This document shows, in pieces, positions 9,131 to 15,945 of a stretch of DNA of 64,000 bases (its first letter is position 1; every line of letters begins with the position of its first letter). Source of the stretch: Mycolicibacter sinensis (lineage in GTDB: Bacteria > Actinomycetota > Actinomycetes > Mycobacteriales > Mycobacteriaceae); assembly GCF_001667945.1 (NCBI RefSeq), contig NZ_LZJK01000155.1:1-64000 (forward strand). Reading direction: 5' to 3'. Both the position numbers and the translations under genes were made by a program. Below the pieces are notes generated by a model that did no database searches, had not been told where the DNA came from, and saw only the letters and a program-made list of their open reading frames with translations.

Positions 9131-9470
9131 CTGCCGTCCCCTCACAGGCCGTACCCGAATACCGCCAACCCTAGATCGGTGCGCGAATTGCGTGGTGATT
9201 GCCTCGGCCGCGTGTCCCGACTCACCGGTCTCTTTAGTCGGCCTCCCGCGATAGCACCCAAACGAACGGTCGTCGCATGGCGTGGGTCGGCGCCGACCTC
9301 CCCGCATACTGGTCGGTAAGGAATGAACAGGGCCTGGCATCATCACGTCGGCACCTGGCCGAACCATCCGAGGTCACCACACCAGGTACCAGAGAATCGC
9401 TTCGCCAGCCGTGAGACCCTGGTCAACGGCCCAGCTGAAAGATCCCAACCCGTGTCGCAGATGGCCAACT
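9131..9470. other. Gene-free stretch upstream of the protease gene
   Basis: This holds the presumed promoter region of the minus-strand protease gene and the left flank of the IS element. A 45-codon frame from ATG 9277 (MAWVGADLPAYW...) is open but has no recognisable relatives or ribosome binding site, so I do not call it. Base composition returns to backbone-like GC here, so the AT-rich island segment may end near 9.1 kb. Confidence 0.3.
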
Positions 9471-9485
9471 CCCCCCTCGGACACC
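9471..9485 (+). repeat. 15-bp direct repeat flanking the IS, left copy
   Basis: CCCCCCTCGGACACC is identical to the sequence at 10809-10823 on the other side of the IS481-family element. The length fits the 4-15 bp target duplications known for this family, so it marks the insertion point. Confidence 0.7.
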
Positions 9486-9490
9486 ATTGT

Positions 9491-9537
9491 GATGAGTCGC
9501 GTCATCGGTGACACCTGAGTCGCGTCATCGGTTACAG
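9491..9537 (+). repeat. Left subterminal 23-bp repeats of the IS (two copies)
   Basis: Two copies of a motif beginning (GA)TGAGTCGCGTCAT and ending GGTGACA or GGTTACAG lie at 9491-9513 and 9516-9537. The same motif occurs inverted at the right end. Multiple copies near both ends are expected of transposase binding sites. The second copy overlaps the transposase stop codon at 9532-9534. Confidence 0.75.
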
Positions 9538-10711
9538 ATTGCCCCGGCTTTTGCCGGGGTTTTTCTGTTTGTTGGGCCAGTAGTTGTGGTCGGGGTCGAT
9601 GTGGTGGCTGGCGAGTTGGTGGTGGCCGGTTTTGCTGATGACGGTGACGGTGGTGGCGGCGATCAGGATGAGCACGGGGGTGCCGGCGTGGGCGCGTCCG
9701 ATGCCGAGGTGGTGTAGGCGGCTGGCGTGGCGCAGGGTGAGTTTGCCGAATTGGTCGACGGTGTCGGTGCGTAGCCGGATGGCGGCTTGGGGTTGTGCGG
9801 TGGGGGTGGCTTTGGGTCGGGCGAGGTAGGCCTGTTGTGGGGTGATGTGGCCGGGATGGGCGCGGTGGGCGCGTTGGGTGTTGTAGACGGTGCGGAAGTC
9901 ATCGAGGAGGTCTTGGAGCTCGGCGACGGTTTTTGGGTGGGGTCGTGCGCTTAGCCAGCGTTTGAGGGTTTGGTGGAAGCGTTCGATTTTGCCTTGGGTT
10001 TGGGGGTGGCCGGGGTGGCCGTTTTTCTGAGTGATGCCCAGGGCGGCTAGTAGGCGTTCGAAGTCGTTGTGTCCGCCGGTGAATCGTGAGGTGTAGACCG
10101 AGCCGTTGTCGGTCAATGTGGTGGCCGGTAGCCCGAATTCGTCGGTGGTGGTGGTGAAGGTGGCGACGACGTCGGGTCCGCTGACTCGGTGGTGGGCGGT
10201 GCACGACAGTAGGTAGCGGGAGTGGTCGTCGAGCCAGTTGAGGATTTCGGTGTCGGTGCCGTCGGCCAGGGTCCAATGGGTGAAGTCGGATTGCCAGCAT
10301 TCGCCTGCGCTGTTCGGCGGCGAAGCGGTGATAGGAGCTGCGGGGGCGTTTGCGTGGTTGTGGGGTGATCAGGCCGTGGTGATGCAGGATGCGCCGGATT
10401 GTGGAGGTAGAAGGGATCGGTAGCCCTTGCCGGGCGAGGTGGGCCTGCAGGGTCACCGGACCAGCGTCAAGACCTTCGGCGACTAGGCGTTCACGCAAGT
10501 GCACGATGGCGGCGATGACCTCATCGGAAATCCTGCGGGGGTTGCTGGCGGGGCGTCGGGAGCGCGGTTCGAGCGCGTCGAGGCCGCCGGTGCGGTAGCG
10601 GGCCAACAGGCGGTAGATGTGTTGACGGGAGACGTTGTAGGCCTCGGCTGCGGCGGACACCGACAGGTTCCCGCTGACGACTTCCAGGACGACCACACGG
10701 GCTTTGGACAT
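9532..10711 (-). pseudogene. IS481-family transposase, broken by a frameshift
   Basis: The N-terminal part (from ATG at 10711) has a helix-turn-helix (SVSAAAEAYNVSRQHIYRLL) and linker, and runs to SSYHRFAAEQ. The correct continuation (ECWQSDFTHW...) lies in another frame, so a 1-base shift occurred at about 10303-10320. The downstream frame carries the DDE core: Asp in QSDFTHW, Asp in TDNGSVY and Glu in GKIERFHQTLK. IS481 transposases are normally a single frame, without the programmed frameshift of IS3, so this copy is probably inactive unless the shift is a sequencing error. Confidence 0.8.
9542..9564 (+). terminator. Hairpin terminator at left end of the IS, plus direction
   Basis: CCCCGGC (9542-9548), loop TTTT, GCCGGGG (9553-9559), then TTTTT. 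This is a textbook rho-independent shape facing into the IS from the left. It overlaps the last codons of the minus-strand transposase (PGKSRGNL). It could stop outside transcription from entering the element. Confidence 0.7.
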
Positions 10712-10721
10712 GAACCACGAC

Positions 10722-10805
10722 TGTCACCTATGACGCGACTCATCAACCACCCCCGCAGGTGTCACCTATGTCGCGACTCATCTGTCACCTATGTCGTGAA
10801 CTCAC
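10722..10805 (-). repeat. Right subterminal 23-bp repeats of the IS (three copies)
   Basis: Copies at 10722-10744, 10760-10782 and 10783-10805 begin TGTCACCTATG on the plus strand, i.e. are inverted relative to the left-end copies. The outermost copy is the most diverged. They lie just upstream of the transposase start and may also affect its promoter. Confidence 0.75.
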
Positions 10806-10808
10806 ACA

Positions 10809-10823
10809 CCCCCCTCGGACACC
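10809..10823 (+). repeat. 15-bp direct repeat flanking the IS, right copy
   Basis: Identical to 9471-9485. It lies 40 bp before the start of the phosphoribosyltransferase gene, so the IS probably replaced that gene's original upstream region. Confidence 0.7.
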
Positions 10824-10862
10824 GTGTGACTACAGCCGTCGAGTCGTAGGCTCGATGGGGAG

Positions 10863-11549
10863 ATGACTCGACCAGGCGGCTCGAACCAGACGTCGGCGCC
10901 TCGCACCTTCCGCGATCGCCACGACGCCGGCCGGGTTCTGGCCGAGCGGCTGGCCGATTATCGCGGCACCGAGTCTCTGTTGGTGCTGGGTCTGGCCCGC
11001 GGCGGGGTGCCGGTCGCCTGGGAGGTGGCCGCCGCCCTGCAGGCGCCGCTGGATGTGTTCCTGGTGCGCAAGCTGGGCGTTCCGCAGTGGCCGGAACTGG
11101 CGATGGGCGCGTTGGCCAGCGGCGGGCTGGTGGTGGTCAACGATCAGGTGGTCGCCGACCTCGGTATCAGCAGCGAAGTGCTGCAGTCGGCGGTCGACCG
11201 CGAGTCGGCCGAACTGCGGCGGCGGGAAATCGCCTACCGCGGTGACCGGCCGGCCGCCGATCCGCGCGGCCGGGTCGTCATCCTGGTCGACGACGGCATC
11301 GCGACCGGCGCGAGCGTGCTGGCGGCGGTGCGGGCGGTGCAGTCAGCCGAACCGGCGAGGACCGTGGTCGCGGTACCGGTCAGCCCACTCTCGGCCTGCC
11401 GCAAGATCGCCCAGGAGGCCGACGACGTCGTGTGCGCGACGATCCCCGCCGCATTCGACGCCGTCGGTCAGACCTACGTCGACTTTCGTCAGGTCAGCGA
11501 TGACGAGGTCCGCGACCTGCTGGCCACGCCGACCACCATTGCCGGTTAG
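10863..11549 (+). CDS. Phosphoribosyltransferase-domain protein (Rv2143-like), 228 aa
   Basis: The PRPP-binding motif VVILVDDGIATGAS at residues 138-151 and the N-terminal LARGGVPVAWEVA and LVRKLGVP segments define a type I phosphoribosyltransferase domain of the kind found next to or fused to alpha/beta hydrolases. The real substrate is unknown. Start is ATG after GGGGAG. It is the first gene of the conserved block and matches the position of M. tuberculosis Rv2143, upstream of the Rv2144c and wag31 equivalents. Its stop (TAG) overlaps the stop of the convergent next gene by three bases. The IS insertion upstream may have altered its promoter. Confidence 0.8.
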   Translation: MTRPGGSNQTSAPRTFRDRHDAGRVLAERLADYRGTESLLVLGLARGGVPVAWEVAAALQAPLDVFLVRKLGVPQWPELAMGALASGGLVVVNDQVVADLGISSEVLQSAVDRESAELRRREIAYRGDRPAADPRGRVVILVDDGIATGASVLAAVRAVQSAEPARTVVAVPVSPLSACRKIAQEADDVVCATIPAAFDAVGQTYVDFRQVSDDEVRDLLATPTTIAG

Positions 11550-11911
11550 TCGGCCGGATGCGTCACGGGGTCGTCGGTGTTGTCCTCGACCGCCACGCCG
11601 TCGTAGTCCTCGAGGGCGTCGGAGTCAACGGTTTCCGCCACCTCGGGCGTACCGTCTTCGGCGTCGTCGTCGGCGTCGGCGTCGGTGAAGGCCTCCGGGT
11701 CCGCCGGGGCCTCAGCCGCGTCCGAGACCGCCTCGGGCGCGGCCGCCGGGCTGTTGCGGCGACGCTCACGCAACGCGTCCACGATCAGCAACAGCACGCC
11801 CAGCAGGCTCGCCCCGATACACACCCAGGCCACCAGCGCGTTGCTGGTGACCACAGCGAATACCAGTGCAGCAAGTCCAATTGCCGCCAATACCAGCGCG
11901 ATGATCAGCAT
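11546..11911 (-). CDS. Small membrane protein with acidic tail (Rv2144c-like), 121 aa
   Basis: Two hydrophobic helices (about residues 2-21 and 27-46) are followed by basic RERRR and then a long disordered tail that is very rich in Asp, Glu and Ala. By the positive-inside rule the tail is likely cytoplasmic. It matches the position and design of Rv2144c, downstream of wag31. Function unknown; proximity to the polar growth protein Wag31 hints at an envelope role. It converges with the phosphoribosyltransferase gene, sharing the bases TTAG at the stops. Confidence 0.7.
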   Translation of the reverse strand: MLIIALVLAAIGLAALVFAVVTSNALVAWVCIGASLLGVLLLIVDALRERRRNSPAAAPEAVSDAAEAPADPEAFTDADADDDAEDGTPEVAETVDSDALEDYDGVAVEDNTDDPVTHPAD

Positions 11912-11976
11912 CGATTCACCTCCCGCCCCACGAGCAGACTACTTGCACCCACCGCGTGACGGCCCGACTGCCACCG

Positions 11977-12771
11977 TCAGTTGGTGCCGCGGTTGAAATG
12001 GTTGAACCCGCCGCCGTCACTGGCGGCGCTGGTGTCCACCGGTGCCGCTGAGCCGCGTTGACCCAACTCCTCGAGCTGGGATTCCAGGTAGGTCTTGAGC
12101 CGGGTGCGGTATTCGCGCTCGAAGGTACGCAGCTGCTCCAAGCGGCCTTCCAGCACGGTGCGCTGCTGGTTGATGGTGCCCATGATCTCGGAGTGCTTGC
12201 GCTCGGCGTCGGCCTGCAGGGCGTCGGCCTTCTCCTGGGCCTGACGCAGCTGCGTCTCGGAGCGGGTCTGCGCATCGGCGAGCATGGCGTCGGCCCGCTG
12301 CCGGGCCTCGGCGACCGTCGTCTCCGCGGTCTGCCGGGCCTCGCTGAGGATCTGGTCGGCGTTGGCGCGGGCATCCGCCATCAGCTTCTCGGATTCGGCG
12401 CGGGCGGTGCCGGTCAGCCGGTCGGCGGTGTCCTGGGCCAGGCTCAGCACCCGTGCCGCCTTGAGTGCCTGGTCTTCGGTGGCCGGCTCGGGCGCGGCCG
12501 GCTGTGGCGCCGGCGCGGCCGGCTCGGGGGAAGGCTCGTAGACCGGGATCGAGGTGGTGACCTGCTGGCCCCCACCGGCGCGGGCCGCGGCCAGGTCCTG
12601 GTCGAGCTCGCTGACCCGCTGACGCAGGTCGGCGTTCTCCTCGATGAGCCGCGTCAGCTCGGTCTCCACCAGGTCGAGAAAGGCGTCGACCTCGTCCTCG
12701 TTGTAGCCGCGCTTCCCGATCGGCGGTTTGCTGAACGCGACGTTGTGCACGTCTGCCGGTGTTAGTGGCAT
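11977..12771 (-). CDS. wag31: Polar growth and division protein Wag31 (DivIVA), 264 aa
   Basis: Wag31 organises tip growth and cell wall synthesis at the poles. The N-terminal DivIVA domain is almost textbook (MPLTPADVHNVAFSKPPIGK, then RGYNEDEVDAFLDLVE), followed by the first coiled coil (about 30-65), a Pro/Ala-rich linker with Thr72/Thr73 (the region phosphorylated by PknA in M. tuberculosis at T73), and a long second coiled coil (about 95-235). A good ribosome binding site (AAGGGGG) precedes the ATG. It is the distal gene of the minus-strand division cluster, but a 500-bp gap upstream indicates its own promoter. Confidence 0.95.
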   Translation of the reverse strand: MPLTPADVHNVAFSKPPIGKRGYNEDEVDAFLDLVETELTRLIEENADLRQRVSELDQDLAAARAGGGQQVTTSIPVYEPSPEPAAPAPQPAAPEPATEDQALKAARVLSLAQDTADRLTGTARAESEKLMADARANADQILSEARQTAETTVAEARQRADAMLADAQTRSETQLRQAQEKADALQADAERKHSEIMGTINQQRTVLEGRLEQLRTFEREYRTRLKTYLESQLEELGQRGSAAPVDTSAASDGGGFNHFNRGTN

Positions 12772-13270
12772 CGTCTGCCCCCTTGGTCAGGTAGGTAGCA
12801 CCGATCGGGCAAGTGTAGGTCGACCGGGAATACGCTAGCCGTGTTGTAACTGCCGTCCATCCTGTCACATCAGACGCTGGGCTCGGCAATGAGAATGATA
12901 TTAAGAGTGAATTTCAAATTGCTGCCACAGAAATCACGCTTCGGCAAACACCACCGGTGAGGCCGGCCACCCATGCTCGCCGGGTCGTCGCGCGGCTAGC
13001 AAGGGCTGCCGTGACCGGGGCCGGCCCCGGCGGTGGCGCCGGTCCGGCCGCGGGCAGCAAAGTGTCAGACCCCGGCCGGTGAGCGCCGCGTATTTCGCTG
13101 TGTCCCAAACGCCGTCGGTGACCCCGGGTCCCCGCTGCCGGCACCGCCCCGCGGGGTACCGGCCCGCCACCCGGGACCGTATTATTCACAATGTCGGCCC
13201 GTAAATATTGATGGCCGGTGGCCCGCCCCCGACGCAGGGCCGATCGGGACCAAACGGAAGGAACCCCAGG
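12772..13270. promoter_or_regulatory. Divergent regulatory region between wag31 and the DUF2249 gene
   Basis: This 499-bp stretch must hold the wag31 promoter (minus) and that of the DUF2249 gene (plus). AT-rich islands at 12889-12920 and 13178-13212 stand out against GC-rich surroundings and are the likely core promoters; TATTAT near 13180 is a candidate -10 for the plus gene. A perfect 16-bp palindrome (CCGGGGCCGGCCCCGG) is at 13015-13030, which could simply reflect GC content. No open frame with a recognisable product was seen. Confidence 0.4.
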
Positions 13271-14074
13271 ATGACAACCAACGACGTGGTCGTGGCGACC
13301 AGCGCAGCGGATTCGGCGGCGGTCGATGAGGTGCGATCCCGCTATGCCGAGCTGCTCGGCCGCCAAGCCGCGCTGGGGGCGGCGGTGTTCGCCGCGGTGG
13401 GTACGGCCGGCCCGGGCTTCGACGACGCCCACCGCGCGGTCCAGGCCTTCATCGAGCAGGGGGTGCGCCCGCAGCTGCGGGCCGCGGTGGAGATCATCTA
13501 CCCGGCGTCGGCCGGGGTCGAGCGGTCGCGGTTGCTGATCGAGGGCCTGCTCGGCGAGACCCAGCTGATCGAGCAGGCGGCGGCGCGCATCTCCCGCGAC
13601 ATCGACCGGGTGCAGATCGCCGCGCACGTCGAGGCGCTGCGGGTGCTGTTGGAGGCGCTGCTGGGCAAGATCGCCGACCTGCTGATGCCCGCGCTCGCCG
13701 AGGCCAGCGGTGTCTCGCTGGCCGATCTGGCCGCCCAGCTGCCGGCGATCCCCGCCGAGCCGGCCCAGGCCGCCCAGTCCGGCGCGGCCGGCGACGGTCA
13801 TGGTGGCCACGGCGGCCATGGCGGCTGCGGCTGCGGCGAACAGGACGAGGAGATGCCCGAGCTCGACGTGCGCGAGATTCCGCACGCGATCCGGCACGCG
13901 ACGGTGTTCGGGGCCTTCGACGCGGTCCCGATCGGCGGCTCGATGCTGCTGGTGGCGCCGCACGATCCGATTCCGCTGCTGCACCAGCTCGCCGAGCGCA
14001 GCGGCGGCCGGCTGGCGGTCGGCTACGAGGAGCGCGGCCCGGAGGCGTGGCGGCTGCGGTTGACCCGGGTCTGA
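13271..14074 (+). CDS. Hemerythrin-like helical protein with C-terminal DUF2249 domain, 267 aa
   Basis: Residues 15-160 form a four-helix-type region laid out like hemerythrin-like proteins, but without the usual His ligands. Residues 176-189 are a Gly/His/Cys run (HGGHGGHGGCGCG) that looks metal-binding. Residues 197-267 match DUF2249 (LDVREIPHAIRHATVF...LLVAPHDPIPLLHQL), a domain often paired with hemerythrins or nitrogen-oxide and redox proteins. Start is ATG after GGAAGGAACCCCAGG. It is absent from this position in M. tuberculosis, where wag31 adjoins the yggT equivalent, so it is an insertion in the division cluster. Role unknown; metal or redox sensing is a guess. Confidence 0.65.
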   Translation: MTTNDVVVATSAADSAAVDEVRSRYAELLGRQAALGAAVFAAVGTAGPGFDDAHRAVQAFIEQGVRPQLRAAVEIIYPASAGVERSRLLIEGLLGETQLIEQAAARISRDIDRVQIAAHVEALRVLLEALLGKIADLLMPALAEASGVSLADLAAQLPAIPAEPAQAAQSGAAGDGHGGHGGHGGCGCGEQDEEMPELDVREIPHAIRHATVFGAFDAVPIGGSMLLVAPHDPIPLLHQLAERSGGRLAVGYEERGPEAWRLRLTRV

Positions 14075-14084
14075 GCCCGGGCCC

Positions 14085-14375
14085 TCACGCGGCGTGCTGC
14101 AGCGCCAGTTCCATCCCGACGAACGCGATCAGCAGCAGCACCATGATCGACAGGTCGATGCGCACCGCGCCGATGGTCAACTGCGGGATCAGGCGGCGCA
14201 GCAGCTTCACCGGTGGATCGGTGATACTCATGATCAGCTCCAGGATCACCACCGTGGCCCCGCGTGGGTGCCAGTCCCGGCTGAACGAGCGGATGAACTC
14301 GATGACGATCCGAGCGATGAGCAGCAGCCAGAACACGAACAGCGCGATACCGAGAATCGTGAAGAACAGCGCCAA
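14085..14375 (-). CDS. YggT-family integral membrane protein (Rv2146c-like), 96 aa
   Basis: Two YggT-type hydrophobic blocks are visible (residues about 3-28 and 68-92), with the conserved central RDWHPRGATVVILELIMSITDPPVKLLRRLIPQ segment in between. YggT proteins are small membrane proteins conserved beside sepF and divIVA in Gram-positive division clusters; their molecular role is poorly known. It lies 72 bp after sepF and is probably co-transcribed. It converges with the DUF2249 gene. Confidence 0.85.
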   Translation of the reverse strand: MALFFTILGIALFVFWLLLIARIVIEFIRSFSRDWHPRGATVVILELIMSITDPPVKLLRRLIPQLTIGAVRIDLSIMVLLLIAFVGMELALQHAA

Positions 14376-14447
14376 CGGAATGCGACCTTACTGACGAGGG
14401 TGTGCCCGCATCAGCATCGCGCTGACCGGCCCGACTGTCGTGCCAGC

Positions 14448-15110
14448 CTACCGATAGGCGTAGAAGCCGGTCTCGGCGATGCGGCGGCGCTCCTCCGGCG
14501 ACACGTCGACGTCGGCCGGCGACAGCAGAAACACCTTGGTCGCGACCTTGTCGAACGAGCCGCGCAGGGCGAAGGCAAGACCCGCCGCGAAGTCGACCAG
14601 CCGCTTGGCGTCGGCGTTGTCCATCGACACCAGATCCATGATGACCGGGGTGCCGTCGCGGAACCGCTCGCCGATGGTGCGGGCCTCGCTGTAGTCCTTG
14701 GGGCGCAACGTGGTGATCTTCGACAGCGGGCTGCTCTCGTCGAACATCATCGCCATCCGGCGCGGTTCCATCGCCAGGGCGCCGCGGGTGGAACCGCGCA
14801 GCGAGGCGAAGCGCGAGCGTTCGAAGTCGCGGGGCCGGTCGAACTCGCGGCTCCGGTACCGCGGGTCGTCGTCGTAGCCGACCCGGTAACCCCCGGGCGC
14901 CTCGTCGTAGTCGCGGTCGGCGAAGCGGTCGTCGTAGCGGCCGTCGGAGCGGCCCGCGACGCGGTCGAAGACGTCCTCGGAGAACCGCTCCGCCCGGGGT
15001 GAGTAGTCGCGCGACGCGGCCCGGTCATCGCCGTCGTCGTAGTAGTCGTCGTCGTAGTCATCCATAGGAGCCATCCCGAAGTAGGCCTTGACCTTGTGGA
15101 GTGTGCTCAT
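14448..15110 (-). CDS. sepF: Cell division protein SepF, 220 aa
   Basis: SepF tethers FtsZ to the membrane and binds the FtsZ C-terminus. The start MSTLHKVKAYFGMAPMDDY is the usual mycobacterial SepF N-terminus with its membrane-targeting helix. A long Asp/Tyr/Arg-rich linker (about 17-115) follows, then the conserved core with LRPKDYSEARTIGERFRDG and VIMDLVSMDNADAKRLVDFAAGLAFALRG. I place the start at the ATG at 15110, after AAGGG; the frame is open further upstream but without family resemblance. It follows pgeF with a 118-bp gap where M. tuberculosis has a yggS-type gene. Confidence 0.95.
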   Translation of the reverse strand: MSTLHKVKAYFGMAPMDDYDDDYYDDGDDRAASRDYSPRAERFSEDVFDRVAGRSDGRYDDRFADRDYDEAPGGYRVGYDDDPRYRSREFDRPRDFERSRFASLRGSTRGALAMEPRRMAMMFDESSPLSKITTLRPKDYSEARTIGERFRDGTPVIMDLVSMDNADAKRLVDFAAGLAFALRGSFDKVATKVFLLSPADVDVSPEERRRIAETGFYAYR

Positions 15111-15228
15111 CCCTAGACCCTTCTCTGATGACTGTGATGAAGGTGTGACTGAAGTGACTAATAACGGTGACGGTAACGGCCCAGACCGCGCACGCCCCGC
15201 AACGACACGCGGACAGGCGCAACCGGTT
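15111..15228. other. Short gap where a yggS-type gene is expected
   Basis: In M. tuberculosis a PLP-binding YggS-family gene (Rv2148c) lies between the pgeF-like gene and sepF. Here only 118 bp separate them, and no frame resembles YggS. The stretch contains short alternating GTGA/GTAACGG runs but no clear relic of the gene. Confidence 0.7.
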
Positions 15229-15936
15229 TCATTCCAGCCACACCAGCGAGGCCAGCCGGCCGGTGCGCCCGTCACGGCGGTGGCTGAACAGCTGCGGATC
15301 CGCCGCCGTGCAGCGCGGGTCGATGTCGATCGCTGCGACACCCCTTTCCTTTAATTGCCGGGCGATTCCGGCTCGCAGATCCAGCCCGGGCGTCCCGGCC
15401 GAGGTGAGTGTGCGACTACCGGGCAACGCCGCCTCGACTTCGTCGGCCATCGCGGCGGGCACCTCATAGTGCGGCCCGCTGACCGCTGGGCCCAGCAGCA
15501 CCGAAATGTCGCCGACCTGCGCGCCCGCAGCCAGCATGCCCTCCAACGCACGAACCACCACCCCGTGTTGCGCGCCGACTCGGCCGGCGTGCACCGCGGC
15601 GACCACCCCCGCGCGGGCATCGGCCATCAGCACCGGGACGCAGTCGGCGGTCACCACCACCATCGCCAGCCCGGGGACGGCGGTGATCAGCGCGTCGGTC
15701 GCCTCGACCGGGGTGTCGCGTGGTCCGTCGATGAGCTCCACGTGATCGCCATGCACTTGGTTCATCCACACCAGGCGATCAGCGCCCAGGCCGGTCGCCT
15801 TCGCCAACCGTGCGCGGTTGGTCGCCACGGCCGCGGGATCGTCGCCCACGTGGTCGCCCAGGTTGAAACTGTCGAACGGAGCTGCCGAGACGCCACCGGC
15901 CCGGGTGGTCGTCACCCGCCGGACCCGAAAAGCCAT
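15229..15936 (-). CDS. pgeF: Peptidoglycan editing factor PgeF / YfiH-LACC1 family, 235 aa
   Basis: This family binds zinc with His and Cys residues and includes purine nucleoside-phosphorylase/deaminase enzymes and the peptidoglycan editing factor. Ligand motifs are visible: VHGDHV (about 62-67), TADCVPVL (about 96-103) and AVHAGRVG (about 113-120). The Arg in the last motif replaces the Trp common elsewhere. Full length. It lies 9 bp after ftsZ, clearly in the same operon, at the position of Rv2149c. Confidence 0.85.
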   Translation of the reverse strand: MAFRVRRVTTTRAGGVSAAPFDSFNLGDHVGDDPAAVATNRARLAKATGLGADRLVWMNQVHGDHVELIDGPRDTPVEATDALITAVPGLAMVVVTADCVPVLMADARAGVVAAVHAGRVGAQHGVVVRALEGMLAAGAQVGDISVLLGPAVSGPHYEVPAAMADEVEAALPGSRTLTSAGTPGLDLRAGIARQLKERGVAAIDIDPRCTAADPQLFSHRRDGRTGRLASLVWLE

Positions 15937-15945
15937 GCGGCCGAA

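Larger units (their letters stand above)
9486..10808 (-). mobile_element. IS481-family insertion sequence, transposase frameshifted
   Basis: The element carries one transposase gene on the minus strand (9532-10711) and is bounded by a perfect 15-bp direct repeat. IS481 elements typically end in TGT; TGTGATGAG begins at 9488, and the opposite end read inward from 10806 gives TGTGAG. The exact tips are uncertain by about 2 bp. A 23-bp motif is repeated near both ends, twice on the left and three times on the right. The IS sits about 40 bp upstream of the phosphoribosyltransferase gene and separates the island from the dcw backbone. Confidence 0.8.

Noticed and set aside
12889..12912. Possible Zur/FurB-type AT-rich box (ATGAGAATGATATTAA)
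   Set aside because: Only a half-site resemblance and no palindrome; not enough to assign.
13015..13030. Perfect 16-bp palindrome CCGGGGCCGGCCCCGG
   Set aside because: Entirely G/C and likely by chance in this composition; noted in the intergenic entry only.
13094..13200. DosR-like motifs upstream of the DUF2249 gene (e.g. TGTCCCAAA, GGGACCGTA)
   Set aside because: Neither matches a full 20-bp DosR site; GC-rich DNA yields such fragments by chance.
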